A DNA stretch of 64,000 bases from Taibaiella sp. KBW10 (GCF_003852495.1 NZ_QAJI01000004.1:66124-130123), one strand, 5' to 3'. Positions 34,374-44,054 are shown, numbered from the stretch's first letter. The notes: generated by a model from the letters alone, not told the origin. Program-made: numbers and translations.

Positions 34374-36077
34374 ATGAAAAAACTACTTTTTGTCTTGATC
34401 CTTATTGGCCTTGCCTCACTACAGCTTTGGGCGCAGGTGCCCACAGTGCCGCGTGCACCTGCCGAATGGGAAGAAATCCGGGGCGTGGTCATGGAAGTAG
34501 AGCCCATGCGGTCGCATCCCAGTGTATCTTTTGATGAAGCAGTGGAGCCCTATGTAAAAGTGGCCCGGGCTTGTATTAATGAAAACATTGCTTTATACTG
34601 CATTACTTCTGACACTATAGATGATCTTGGCACACTCAAACCATTCGATCTGGACACGGTATTTTCCAACAGGGGTATTGTATCGCCACTGATCCATATA
34701 TTGGATGTAGATAATTTGGAAAGCTTTACCGCCGCACCTTGGTCAAGAGATCATGGAATGTTTGCCATTTACGAGAACGAAACAGGCGCAAGGAAGCTGG
34801 CCGATTTTGATATAGTTGCAAGTACCCAGACCCTAATTGCCACTACGCTCGGTATTCCTTCCCTCAATATCCCAACGAGTACCAACACTGGTCAGGCATA
34901 TTACGATGGAGGAAACTGGCTATGCGATGGTCATCACACTTTTAATATTGCTAATATTTCCCACGGTATACAGCCCGGTCTGCAACAGCCTGCAAAACCC
35001 GATTTTACCAATTATATGGGTATTCAAAAGACCCTAAATGTAACGGGGGTGGGTATACATGTCGACTATTGGTTGAAGATGCTTAATGAGGAAACCTTCG
35101 TTGTTAGCTACATTCCGCAAGCAAATTATAACCCCATCGACAATAAAACGGATCACCAGGTTGATATTGATGCTTCTGTAGCCTTGATCAAACAACAACT
35201 GACCAGTGCTTTCGGCAGATCGTTCACCTTTCACCAAATCAGGAATGCCCCTACATACAATAATACATCCCTTAATACAACATACCTGACAGCCGATGCA
35301 AGCTATACCAACTCGCTGATCTTGAACAAGACGGTGCTCGTGCCTCAATACGGTGTACAGCCCTTTGACCAGGATGCTCTTGATGCCTATGCCGCACTGA
35401 TGCCCGGCTATACGATTACCGGCATTTTGTGCCCACAATATGCGCAAGCAGGAGGCGCCATCCACTGTATTACCCATGAAATCTATGCAGATGAGCCAAT
35501 CTATATAAAGCATGCCTGGATCAAGGATACGGTGGTCATAGCCCCACAATTTGCCATCAATGCCACAATTAAATCTCAGAGTGGTATTGCTACTGCGCGC
35601 CTTTACTGGAAAACAGAGGGTAGTGCAAGCTGGACGACGGTGCCAATGCTTGCTTCGGGAGCAGAATATACGGCTCAGATTCCCGGACAGCCGGCAGGTA
35701 CCACTATTGTCTATTATATTAGTGCTTCTAATAATTTGGGCAAATCGATATCCAAGCCCTTTGTCGCGCCAGCCGGCGTTTATAAGTTTTATATTAAACA
35801 AGGCCTGGGGATTGCGGAAACATCAAGGGAAGTAGCCGAAAAAATAACCCTCTATCCTAATCCGGCTTCGGGTAAAGTGACCGTAACTATTCCTGGTTTA
35901 GATCGCCATACACCGATCTTGATTGAGTGTTACGATATAAGTGGGCATAAAGTCCGCGCTAGGAACCTTGCCGAGCGGGATTTTGATATTTCCGGTTTGG
36001 CATCAGGCACCTATATCCTCCGTATTGTTTTTAAGGATGGTACGCTCTGCGGTACCGTTCCATTGACGGTACAATAA
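34374..36077 (+). CDS. Secreted peptidylarginine-deiminase-like (agmatine deiminase family) protein with T9SS domain
   Basis: A 567-residue secreted enzyme with signal peptide (to WAQ), a five-blade pentein deiminase domain (~25-375), an Ig-like domain (~380-485) and a T9SS type-A sorting domain (ITLYPNPASGKVTVTI to the end). This is the layout of Porphyromonas gingivalis PPAD, which converts peptide arginine to citrulline. The guanidine-modifying residues are all in place: D126 (SRDHG), H229 and D231 (HVD), N313 (YTNS) and nucleophile C365 (GGAIHC). Agmatine deiminases proper are cytoplasmic and lack the extra domains, so an extracellular substrate, peptide or free arginine derivative, is more likely here. 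Confidence 0.87.
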   Translation: MKKLLFVLILIGLASLQLWAQVPTVPRAPAEWEEIRGVVMEVEPMRSHPSVSFDEAVEPYVKVARACINENIALYCITSDTIDDLGTLKPFDLDTVFSNRGIVSPLIHILDVDNLESFTAAPWSRDHGMFAIYENETGARKLADFDIVASTQTLIATTLGIPSLNIPTSTNTGQAYYDGGNWLCDGHHTFNIANISHGIQPGLQQPAKPDFTNYMGIQKTLNVTGVGIHVDYWLKMLNEETFVVSYIPQANYNPIDNKTDHQVDIDASVALIKQQLTSAFGRSFTFHQIRNAPTYNNTSLNTTYLTADASYTNSLILNKTVLVPQYGVQPFDQDALDAYAALMPGYTITGILCPQYAQAGGAIHCITHEIYADEPIYIKHAWIKDTVVIAPQFAINATIKSQSGIATARLYWKTEGSASWTTVPMLASGAEYTAQIPGQPAGTTIVYYISASNNLGKSISKPFVAPAGVYKFYIKQGLGIAETSREVAEKITLYPNPASGKVTVTIPGLDRHTPILIECYDISGHKVRARNLAERDFDISGLASGTYILRIVFKDGTLCGTVPLTVQ

Positions 36078-36220
36078 TTTGTGACTAACCTTATCAGCTA
36101 AGTATCCTGACCACATTTTTTAGGGTTTGCTCTTAAATAATCGTGTAAATATTTTGTTTAGCAATGAAAAGCCAAGGATAAATAGTACCTGTTTTGGGTT
36201 TCGTCGTAATTTACAATTCA

Positions 36221-36260
36221 AAAAAGGGATATATGCCAAAACCGGTATATATCCCTTTTT
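36221..36260 (-). terminator. Terminator of porX
   Basis: A 17-bp stem with one G-U pair (36221-36237 with 36244-36260), with A and T runs on both sides; it can also stop transcripts from the deiminase gene on the plus strand. Confidence 0.85.
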
Positions 36261-36290
36261 ATATTTTAAAATCCCGTTGATGGACAATGG

Positions 36291-37844
36291 TTACTTACTG
36301 CTTAGTCGTACAATCGGTACGATCACCTCTTCTAAGCTTACCCCACCATGTTGGAAGGTATTCTTATAATAATTCACAAAATGATTGTAGTTGTTGGGAT
36401 AACACAAGAAGACATCACCTTTGGCAAAAATAAATTTAGAATTGATATTCGGCTGTGGCAATCCCGCTTGCTTGGGGTTGGTTATGTCAAACACATCCTT
36501 GTGCTCATATTGTAAATTTTTTCCGTGTTTATAACGTAGATTGGTAGTGGTTGCACGGTCGCCGATCACTTTACTGGGCGATTTTACCCTTGTCGTACCA
36601 TGATCGGTAGTAATGAATAACTGAATGTTTTTATCTGAGATCTTTTTGAGTGCGCGATAAAGAGGGGAGTGCTCAAACCAGCTGATGGTCAATGAACGGT
36701 AAGATACCTCATCACTGGCCAGTTCCTTCAGTACTTCCATTTCCGTGCGGGCATGAGAGAGCATATCCACAAAGTTGTATACAATAACGGTCAGGTCATT
36801 TTGTAAATAATTATGGAAATTATCCTCCATAGATTTACCGTCTTCATTATTCGTAATCTTTAGATAATCCCATTTCAGGTGATCCAGTTTTAATTTTTGC
36901 AACTGCGCCCTTAAGAAATCCTTTTCATGCAGGTTTTTACCACCTTCTTCGTCATCATTTTTCCATTCCTTAGGGAATTTCTTTTCAATATCTAAAGGCA
37001 TCATCCCTGCAAAAATCGCATTACGGCTATATTGTGTAGATGTGGGGAGTATGCTGAAAAACATATCCTCATCTTCGATTCTGAACTGCTCGTTAATGAT
37101 CGGCTCTATAGATTTCCACTGATCAAAACGAAGGTTATCGATCAATACCATAAACGTAGGCTTGTCCTTGGTCAGGTAAGGGGCGATCTTGTCGGCAAAA
37201 AGATTATGCGAGAGCATCGGCAATTCCTTCGTCGTTTTATTGATCCAGTCCAGATAATTGCGGGATACAAATTTGAAGAACTCCGTATTTGCTTCTGTCT
37301 TCTGTGTATTAAATACCTCCAGCATCTCCGGACTATCACTTTTACTCATTTCCAGTTCCCAATACACCAGTTTCTTATACAGGTCTTTCCATTCTTCCAG
37401 GTTGGGATTAGAATTAAGCGTCATAAAGAGGTTGCGGAAATCTTTCTGATATTCAGTAGTGGTCTTCTCCGAAACCAAACGCTTTCCGTCAAATATTTTT
37501 TTGAGGGAAAGTAATACCTGGTTTGGGTTTACCGGTTTGATCAGGTAATCGGAGATTTGTCCCCCAATAGCCTCTTCCATAATATTCTCTGCTTCATTTT
37601 TCGTAACCATGATCACCGGTAGGTTGGCATACAGGCTTTTAATCTGGCTCAGGGTTTCCAGCCCCGTCATTCCGGGCATGCTTTCATCTAAGATCACCAC
37701 CTCGGCCTGGTTTGATCTCAGGTGTTCCAATACGTCATAACCATTAGTAAAGGGGGTTACCTCGTATCCTTTATTTTTTAAAAAAAGTATTTGCGATTTT
37801 AATGATTCTATTTCGTCGTCTACCCAAAGAATGTTTGAAGTCAT
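36291..37844 (-). CDS. porX: PorX, response regulator with PglZ phosphatase-like domain (T9SS regulator)
   Basis: A 517-residue cytoplasmic protein with a CheY-like receiver (1-120; D53 in VVILDESMPGMTG, K in DYLIKPVNP), a helical middle part and an alkaline-phosphatase-superfamily PglZ domain (~200-517; FMVLIDNLRFDQW, FITTDHGTTRV, and a late HGGVSLEE). This architecture defines PorX. With the kinase PorY, PorX controls T9SS genes in Porphyromonas and Flavobacterium, and its PglZ domain degrades oligonucleotide second messengers. PorY is not encoded nearby, as is usual. It is next to a T9SS cargo gene, and several other cargo genes lie in this window. Confidence 0.93.
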   Translation of the reverse strand: MTSNILWVDDEIESLKSQILFLKNKGYEVTPFTNGYDVLEHLRSNQAEVVILDESMPGMTGLETLSQIKSLYANLPVIMVTKNEAENIMEEAIGGQISDYLIKPVNPNQVLLSLKKIFDGKRLVSEKTTTEYQKDFRNLFMTLNSNPNLEEWKDLYKKLVYWELEMSKSDSPEMLEVFNTQKTEANTEFFKFVSRNYLDWINKTTKELPMLSHNLFADKIAPYLTKDKPTFMVLIDNLRFDQWKSIEPIINEQFRIEDEDMFFSILPTSTQYSRNAIFAGMMPLDIEKKFPKEWKNDDEEGGKNLHEKDFLRAQLQKLKLDHLKWDYLKITNNEDGKSMEDNFHNYLQNDLTVIVYNFVDMLSHARTEMEVLKELASDEVSYRSLTISWFEHSPLYRALKKISDKNIQLFITTDHGTTRVKSPSKVIGDRATTTNLRYKHGKNLQYEHKDVFDITNPKQAGLPQPNINSKFIFAKGDVFLCYPNNYNHFVNYYKNTFQHGGVSLEEVIVPIVRLSSK

Positions 37845-37957
37845 ATAATGATCTTAAGATTTGAATTGTTTCTGTTTGAACGATAAATATCAAACAATTA
37901 TTTCGATTTAAATATTAATAAAAATACAAAACTAAAGGCGGGTATCCTATAGCAGGG

Positions 37958-37995
37958 ACAAAACAAAAGTGCTATCCCCTAAAGGATAGCACTTT
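37958..37995 (-). terminator. Terminator of the PhaE-like gene
   Basis: A 12-bp perfect stem (37966-37977 with 37984-37995) and a 6-base loop. On the minus strand it is followed by TGTTTTGT. Confidence 0.75.
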
Positions 37996-38024
37996 GTATA
38001 TGATATGCGGTATAAGAAATAAGC

Positions 38025-39524
38025 TTATTTCTTAGGCGCTGCTTTCTTTGCTGCTTTGGCTTCTGTTTCGATATCTGTAGCAACAGGAGAAGGTGCTACA
38101 ACCTCTTCTTCGTTTACATTAACCTCTAACATTTTTTCCAACTGACGCACTTCTTTTTTCAAATCATAGATCGTTTTGTATAATTCGTCTAATTCAGATT
38201 TTGTGGCAATCGGTAAACCGGTAAGCATTTTCTCTGTTTGTGTATCCATATCCTTACGGATTTTCAACTGCATTGCGCTTACTTCGGCCATTAATTGGCT
38301 ATAGTCATCACTTTCAAACAATTCAACATATACTTTATCACCGATGTTTAACCACTCTTGGTATAAAGCCGTCATGTTGTTGATTTCAACACCATTTTCT
38401 GCTTTAGCAATGATGTTATCTACAAGGCTGTCCATTACTTTTTGGCCTTGTTGATATACCATATATTGCAATTCTGCATTTTTGATATTGTAGATCGCTG
38501 TTCTGTCGATGATGCTAGACCACTCACTAGCCGATTTTGAATATTGGTTAGGTGTAGCCATTTTAGCCAATGGAGATACAGCACCGCTGAAGTTTTGCTG
38601 CATCGTTTGGTATGCATTAGCCATTGTTTCAAACATGTTTTGACCTGCGAAAGGATTCATACCGTTTAAAGACGCTGTAGCTTGGTTGTAGAAATTTCTG
38701 CCTTGTCCGGCGAAATCTTTCATATAACCATTCATCATTTCAGTTGCTTGTTGCATATACTGACGGTTTTCGTCGGTATTGAATCCGAAATAATTATTCA
38801 TCAGATCCTTATAAGCATCAAAATTGAAGTTTTTCTTGAATTGCTCTGCATTAAAGTTTTTATCTTGAATAGATTTCCAGAAAGGCATCCACATTTCATA
38901 GAATTTGTTGAAACCTGCAGTTACATTCATCATATTAGAGAAAGTATCCTTGCTGTTTGCATTCTGAAGGTTTTCAGACAATTGACCGAATGATTTAGTC
39001 AACAAGTCGTTATATTGGGTAAACATACCACCCAAGTAATCATTTTGACCTTTAAAGCTGTCCATGATATTGGCAGGATTATATTGCTGCATCATGTTCA
39101 TCCAGTTATTAGCTGTTTGGTATTTGCTGTACCAGCTGTTCCAATTGTTCATCATCTCCATCGGATTCATTTTGGCAAAGGAGTCCTGAGTGGGAATGTT
39201 GTTTTTAAAGAAACCCTGATTCATTTCCCAAGATTTTTTAGCCATCTCCACTTGGTTGTTCAACCAGCTTTGATAAAAAGTACCCGCTTTTTCCATGTTT
39301 TCTTTTGCAGAGTTCGTTGCATTTTCTACTTTTTCAGCAGAACCGGAGAACGCCTTTTTTTGTTGCTCCAACCAGTTTTTGTAAAATTCTTTACCTTTCT
39401 CAATACCGTCATTGACAAAAGCATTATTTTTTGTAGCTTTTTTAGTTGTTTCTACAACATTTTCCACCATTTTTTGTTGTGCTTCCAATACGGTTTCAAC
39501 AAAATTTTTGTTTTCTGAGGCCAT
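38025..39524 (-). CDS. PhaE/phasin-like protein (class III PHA synthase subunit-like)
   Basis: A 499-residue cytoplasmic protein, mostly amphipathic helix and very rich in Asn, Met, Gln, Phe and Trp. The first part carries repeated phasin-like helices with YKNWLEQQ, YQSWLNNQ and WNSWYSKYQ. The end (~residues 380-475) matches PhaE: ALYQEWLNIGDKVYVELFESDDYSQL, then TGLPIATKSELDELYKTIYDLKKEVRQLEK. PhaE partners PhaC in class III polyhydroxyalkanoate synthase. The tail ends in Ala/Lys-rich residues (AKKAAPKK), as phasins often do. No phaC or phaB is in the window. A granule-surface role is therefore likely, but subunit function is unproven. Confidence 0.8.
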   Translation of the reverse strand: MASENKNFVETVLEAQQKMVENVVETTKKATKNNAFVNDGIEKGKEFYKNWLEQQKKAFSGSAEKVENATNSAKENMEKAGTFYQSWLNNQVEMAKKSWEMNQGFFKNNIPTQDSFAKMNPMEMMNNWNSWYSKYQTANNWMNMMQQYNPANIMDSFKGQNDYLGGMFTQYNDLLTKSFGQLSENLQNANSKDTFSNMMNVTAGFNKFYEMWMPFWKSIQDKNFNAEQFKKNFNFDAYKDLMNNYFGFNTDENRQYMQQATEMMNGYMKDFAGQGRNFYNQATASLNGMNPFAGQNMFETMANAYQTMQQNFSGAVSPLAKMATPNQYSKSASEWSSIIDRTAIYNIKNAELQYMVYQQGQKVMDSLVDNIIAKAENGVEINNMTALYQEWLNIGDKVYVELFESDDYSQLMAEVSAMQLKIRKDMDTQTEKMLTGLPIATKSELDELYKTIYDLKKEVRQLEKMLEVNVNEEEVVAPSPVATDIETEAKAAKKAAPKK

Positions 39525-39857
39525 TTTGATTTGATTTTAAAAATGTATTTAAATATGGTTATTTCGTAATTTGATAGGGCAAAAATATTATGATATTATG
39601 TAATGGACAAACAATTCTGTGTTAAATCATTTTTTATATAAATATTTAATAATAATTGTATTTATAAGTATATTGAATATCAAATAAAAATAATTAATTA
39701 ATTATTTTACTATAATAATTATAAGCAAAATAGCTTATAAAATTGAAACATAATACTCACTATGTGACCGATTGGGGGCAAAATGTTGTAGAATTATGGA
39801 AATACTTTAACAGGTAAAATGTTGTACGCCTTTTCAATCTTTTATATCTTCGGCTGC
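39525..39857. other. AT-rich divergent intergenic region
   Basis: About 330 bases, very A/T-rich, between the divergent PhaE-like and serine-hydrolase genes. Apart from the PhaE promoter I see no gene and no strong hairpin. Confidence 0.5.
39580..39611 (-). promoter_or_regulatory. Promoter of the PhaE-like gene
   Basis: TTTG (39611-39608), 20 bases, then TATTTTTG (39587-39580), an exact match to the Bacteroidota consensus on both elements and spacing. The start near 39573 gives a leader of about 50 bases. Confidence 0.75.
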
Positions 39858-41204
39858 ATGACAACAAATACCTTTACTAAAGCTAAAAAAGGCTTATTTC
39901 TCTCCATATTTGCCCTGACGGCAATGCAACAAATAGCAAGTGCGCAGCAATTAGATAAAACAAAATTAGATTCCTATTTCCAGGCCCTGGAAACGAGTAA
40001 TAAATTTATGGGCAGTGTGGCTATAAGCCAAGAGGGTAAGGTCATCTATACCCATTCTACAGGCATGGCTGACGTTGAAAAAGGTCTTAAAAGTACGGAT
40101 CAGTCTATTTATCGTATCGGTTCTATCTCTAAAGTGTTTACAGCGACCTTGATTTTTAAAGCCATAGACGATAAAAAGCTGGATCTCGGCCAAAAGTTAT
40201 CTGTATATTTTCCTACGATAAAGAATGCAGATAAAATTACGATAGGTCAGTTATTGCAACACCGCAGCGGTATTCATAACATTACAGATGATGCATCTTA
40301 CCTTACATGGTATACAAAGCCTCAGACTGAAGCGGCAATGCTGGCATTCATTGTGGCCGGTGGCAGTGATTTTGAGCCGGACAGTAAGGCGGATTACAGT
40401 AATTCAAATTATATTTTGCTAAGCTATATCCTGCAAAAAGTATACAAAAAACCATATGCAATACTGTTAACGGAAAAAATCTGCAAGCCTTTAGGTTTGA
40501 AAAGTACCTATTTTGGAACGAAAACTGATCCGGGCAAAAAAGAAGTTTATTCCTATCATTACACCGGTTCCTGGGTAAAAGAACCAGAAACGGATATGAG
40601 TGTGCCGATGGGTGCTGGAGCCATCGTCTCTACACCTGCTGATCTTACCCGGTTTGCCACCGGCCTGTTTACAGGTAAACTCGTGAGCGCAGCCAGTTTG
40701 GCACAAATGAAAGAAATGAAAGATGATTATGGGAAAGGGCTTTTTGAAACACCTTTTGAGGATAAGGTAGGGTACGGACATAGTGGCGGCATTGACGGGT
40801 TTAATTCAATGATTGCTTATTATCCTGCCGATGGCCGGGCATTTTCTTTTATTGCCAATGGCGTAAATTATGAAACGGATAAGATTTTGAAAACTATGCA
40901 AAATGCAGCCTATGGCAAACCATTTGAGGTGCCGGAATTTAAAAGCTTTGCGGTAAGTGCTGCAGAACTGACTTCCTTTGCAGGTGTATACGCTACTAAA
41001 GAAATACCGGTAACGGTAACCATCGCCGTAGAAGGCAGCATCTTAACCGCTCAGGCAACAGGGCAATCCGCTTTTCCTTTGGAACCGATCGCAAAAAATA
41101 CATTTCAATTCGAGCAGGGTGGCATCGTGATTGAATTTAACCCCGAAATAAAGAAAATGACCTTAAAGCAAGGTGGAAAAGCCTTTGACTTTACCAAAGA
41201 GTAA
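39858..41204 (+). CDS. Secreted serine hydrolase, beta-lactamase (class C / PBP) fold
   Basis: A 448-residue exported enzyme. ATG 39858 is chosen because it begins a proper signal peptide (MTTNTFTKAKKGLFL to IASAQ); the longer frame from 39819 adds another hydrophobic stretch. The SxxK nucleophile motif is S89-ISK92, the YxN motif is YSN in KADYSNSNY, and the third box is GHSGG. A lipocalin-like C-terminal domain follows (~350-448). Such periplasmic proteins include D-amino-acid peptidases, esterases and carboxypeptidases; true beta-lactamase activity is not implied. It is followed after 56 bases by a thioredoxin-like gene. Confidence 0.88.
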   Translation: MTTNTFTKAKKGLFLSIFALTAMQQIASAQQLDKTKLDSYFQALETSNKFMGSVAISQEGKVIYTHSTGMADVEKGLKSTDQSIYRIGSISKVFTATLIFKAIDDKKLDLGQKLSVYFPTIKNADKITIGQLLQHRSGIHNITDDASYLTWYTKPQTEAAMLAFIVAGGSDFEPDSKADYSNSNYILLSYILQKVYKKPYAILLTEKICKPLGLKSTYFGTKTDPGKKEVYSYHYTGSWVKEPETDMSVPMGAGAIVSTPADLTRFATGLFTGKLVSAASLAQMKEMKDDYGKGLFETPFEDKVGYGHSGGIDGFNSMIAYYPADGRAFSFIANGVNYETDKILKTMQNAAYGKPFEVPEFKSFAVSAAELTSFAGVYATKEIPVTVTIAVEGSILTAQATGQSAFPLEPIAKNTFQFEQGGIVIEFNPEIKKMTLKQGGKAFDFTKE

Positions 41205-41260
41205 GGGCTTATCAATATTGTTTACTGTATTAGCGCACTTGTGCACATTTATAATGGTTT

Positions 41261-41779
41261 ATGAAATATAGCATATTTTTCTTGTTGAGCTTATGTATCG
41301 GAATGTGTGCGTTGGCACAAAAAGTACCGGAGACGAGCAAAACAGATTTTACCAAAGAAGCATTGTCTCAATATGTATACACCCCCTCCGGTGATTCCGT
41401 AACGATGGGATCGGTATTACAAAAACACCGCAATGATGTTGTGGTACTCGATCTTTGGGCCGGATGGTGTAAAGACTGTATTGCTGTAATGGAACAAAAC
41501 CGCGCATTGGTCAAACGGTTTCCGAAAGTAAAATTTATCTATCTTTCCTTTGACCGATCCGATAGTGCCTGGAAGGCGAGTATGGCCAAACATCAATTGT
41601 CCGACAAGGAGAACTATTGGTTCAAGGCAGGATGGAAAAACAAGTTTACAAATTATATAGACCTGAATTGGATACCGCGCTATATGGTAATAGATAAAAA
41701 ATCCAAGATAAAAGCCTATTATATTGTACATCCCGAAGATCCAAAATTTCTGGAGCTCTTAGGAAACTTTAGCAAATAG
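41261..41779 (+). CDS. TlpA-like exported thioredoxin-fold protein
   Basis: A 172-residue protein with signal peptide (to CALAQ) and a TlpA/AhpC-type thioredoxin fold. The redox motif is WAGWCKDC with cysteines 70 and 73, and a cis-proline loop is visible as WIPRYM. It would act in the periplasm, probably reducing protein disulfides or serving cytochrome maturation. DsbD, which supplies electrons to such proteins, is encoded 72 bases downstream, a sensible functional pair. Confidence 0.88.
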   Translation: MKYSIFFLLSLCIGMCALAQKVPETSKTDFTKEALSQYVYTPSGDSVTMGSVLQKHRNDVVVLDLWAGWCKDCIAVMEQNRALVKRFPKVKFIYLSFDRSDSAWKASMAKHQLSDKENYWFKAGWKNKFTNYIDLNWIPRYMVIDKKSKIKAYYIVHPEDPKFLELLGNFSK

Positions 41780-41851
41780 CAAAATTGCTTATTAAGTTTA
41801 TTTTACTAAATTGCAAAACCAAATTTTTCTATTACATCTATTTTACATTTA

Positions 41852-43972
41852 ATGAAAAGAATTTTATTCTTGTTTGTAGCATTTATATATGCTATCGGCG
41901 CACAAGCCCAGATTGTGGGCGACCCTTCTACCTGGTCTTTCGAAACGAAAAAGAAAGGAGACAATAAATACGATCTGATATTTAAAGTGAAGCTACAGGA
42001 GCATTGGCATATCTGGTCCTTTAATCCGGGTGGTGATGGCTTATTGGTACCGCCAAGTTTTAAAGTCAATGCAAATAAAAATGTAAAAGTTATCGGTAAA
42101 CCTACTGAGACCGGTAAAAAAATCAGCAAAGATTTTGATGGAGAAGAAGGCTTAGAACACTTTTTTGAACATAATGTAACCTATACACAGGCCATTGAAG
42201 TAACGGGAAATACCAAAGTGACCGGTACTTATAAGTATCAGGTTTGTGACGAATCTCAGTGTCTGCCTCCTAAGACAAAATCCTTTTCTTTTGATATTAC
42301 CGATGCGGTGGCAATGGATACGGCCAAAATGGATACCGCTGCGGTAGCAGTGGTAGATACCCCAAGCGCCAAAGATACCGCAGCAGTAGTTGCTGCGACG
42401 GGTGGTGCCGCAAGCAACGGAACAACCGATGCGGGTAAACAAGACCTTAAATCGGGTGATCCAGCAGCCAATAAAGATATACCAGAGTCTCTTTGGATGA
42501 TCTTTTTAGCGGGTTTGGGCGCCGGTTTAGCAGCAGTGGTCACGCCATGTATTTATTCCATGATTCCAATTACGGTGAGTTTCTTTACCAAGAAAGTCGC
42601 CAGCAGGTCACAAGGGATTAAATACGCTTTAGTTTATTCTTTATCGATCATTGTGATTTTCGCAATCTTAGGGATGGCTATTACAGCCGCTTTTGGGGGA
42701 AATGCCCTGAATAACCTGGCTACCAACTGGATTGCAAACTTATTCTTCTTTGTGATCTTCCTCATTTTCGCCTTCTCTTTCTTGGGGGCTTTCGAGTTGA
42801 CCTTACCTTCTTCCTGGACCAATAAGATCGGCTCTAAGTCTAATGCCAACAGCTATGGCGGTATTTTCTTTATGGCGCTGACGCTAGTGATCGTTTCTTT
42901 CTCTTGTACTTCAGCATTTATCGGAGGTATTGCCGTATTGGCCAGTAAAGGCGGACGCATCGGGCCTTTGGTTGGTTTCTCCAGCTTTGGTTTAGGGATT
43001 GCTTTGCCTTTCGCCATTTTTGCCTTATTCCCTTCTTACCTTAAAAACCTGGAAAAACCGGGTGGCTGGCAAAATGCCGTTAAGGTTACCTTGGGTTTTG
43101 TGGAATTGGCTTTGGCACTTAAATTCTTATCTAATGCCGATCTTTCTAAAGGATGGCGCATACTGGATCGCGAAGTCTTTATTGCCATTTGGGTAATCCT
43201 GGCGATCTTATTAGGTGTATATCTGTTAGGGAAACTGCGTTTTAAACATGACAGTGAAATGCCTAAAAACCATTTTGGCATAGAATATTTAGGCGTACCG
43301 AGATTAATGTTAGCTATATCGGCTTTTGCATTTGCTATATATTTAATACCGGGTATGTGGGGCGCACCGCTAAAAGCCGTAAGTTCCTTTGTACCACCAA
43401 TGGGTACGCAGGATTTTGTATCTGGAGGCGGAAGCAGTACAGAATCAAATCATGCACAGGGTGGATTGAAGCCAGTAAAATACGTAGATCGATTGACAAT
43501 GTACGAACCGGAAGTCGTGAAGAAATATGGTTTGGTTACCTTCTTTGATCTGGAAGAAGCAAAGGCAGCAGCAAAACAATTAAAAAAGCCCCTGATGCTT
43601 GATTTTACAGGGATTAACTGTATTAACTGCCGTAAAATGGAAGGACAGGTATGGTCTGATCCGGAGGTGATGAAAATGTTGAAAGAAGATTTTGTAATTG
43701 TGTCTTTATACTGCGATTTTGATGGGGTGGAATTACCGAAAGAAGAGCAATATGATTCAAAGGTTTTAGGTTCCAGAATTGTGACGATAGGCGATAAAAA
43801 TGAAGACTATCAGGCTACTAAATTCAATTCTAATACGCAACCTTATTATTTCTTTGTAGACGAGAACGATGTGCAGCTGCATCCAAAAGGATACCAGTAT
43901 GATCCTTCCGTGTCCAAATTCTTAAATCATTTAAAACTTGTAAAGGAAAAGTATAAGAGCTTACATCCTTAA
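41852..43972 (+). CDS. dsbD: Thiol:disulfide interchange protein DsbD
   Basis: A 706-residue inner-membrane protein that carries electrons from cytoplasmic thioredoxin to the periplasm. It has a signal peptide (to AQAQ), then the N-terminal DsbD-alpha domain with the redox pair in CDESQC (~residue 132-137). A Thr/Ala-rich linker leads to the CcdA-like membrane core of eight helices with VTPCIYSMIPI and FSCTSAFIGG holding the two membrane cysteines. The C-terminal thioredoxin domain has CINCRKME. All three redox pairs are present, so it should be functional. It lies in one strand group with the TlpA-like gene and ends in a terminator. Confidence 0.93.
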   Translation: MKRILFLFVAFIYAIGAQAQIVGDPSTWSFETKKKGDNKYDLIFKVKLQEHWHIWSFNPGGDGLLVPPSFKVNANKNVKVIGKPTETGKKISKDFDGEEGLEHFFEHNVTYTQAIEVTGNTKVTGTYKYQVCDESQCLPPKTKSFSFDITDAVAMDTAKMDTAAVAVVDTPSAKDTAAVVAATGGAASNGTTDAGKQDLKSGDPAANKDIPESLWMIFLAGLGAGLAAVVTPCIYSMIPITVSFFTKKVASRSQGIKYALVYSLSIIVIFAILGMAITAAFGGNALNNLATNWIANLFFFVIFLIFAFSFLGAFELTLPSSWTNKIGSKSNANSYGGIFFMALTLVIVSFSCTSAFIGGIAVLASKGGRIGPLVGFSSFGLGIALPFAIFALFPSYLKNLEKPGGWQNAVKVTLGFVELALALKFLSNADLSKGWRILDREVFIAIWVILAILLGVYLLGKLRFKHDSEMPKNHFGIEYLGVPRLMLAISAFAFAIYLIPGMWGAPLKAVSSFVPPMGTQDFVSGGGSSTESNHAQGGLKPVKYVDRLTMYEPEVVKKYGLVTFFDLEEAKAAAKQLKKPLMLDFTGINCINCRKMEGQVWSDPEVMKMLKEDFVIVSLYCDFDGVELPKEEQYDSKVLGSRIVTIGDKNEDYQATKFNSNTQPYYFFVDENDVQLHPKGYQYDPSVSKFLNHLKLVKEKYKSLHP

Positions 43973-43987
43973 TTTATTTTTTATCAT

Positions 43988-44033
43988 AAAATGTTGTCTG
44001 TAATTGGTATTCGCCGATTCAGGCAACATTTTT
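43988..44033 (+). terminator. Terminator of dsbD
   Basis: A 13-bp stem with one G-U pair (43988-44000 with 44020-44032), T run after it. It covers the upstream in-frame start at 44004 of the next gene and so supports the start at 44055. Confidence 0.75.
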
Positions 44034-44054
44034 AGTTTAGTATCCCGGTATAGC

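Noticed and set aside
35034-35801. A 255-codon open frame on the minus strand inside the deiminase gene
   Set aside because: It is fully antisense to the catalytic and Ig-like domains, has low-complexity Cys/Ile-rich translation and no recognisable motif.
44004-44054. Upstream start for the LTA synthase-like gene
   Set aside because: The added codons run through the second arm of the dsbD terminator hairpin, and the start at 44055 gives a normal membrane N-terminus.
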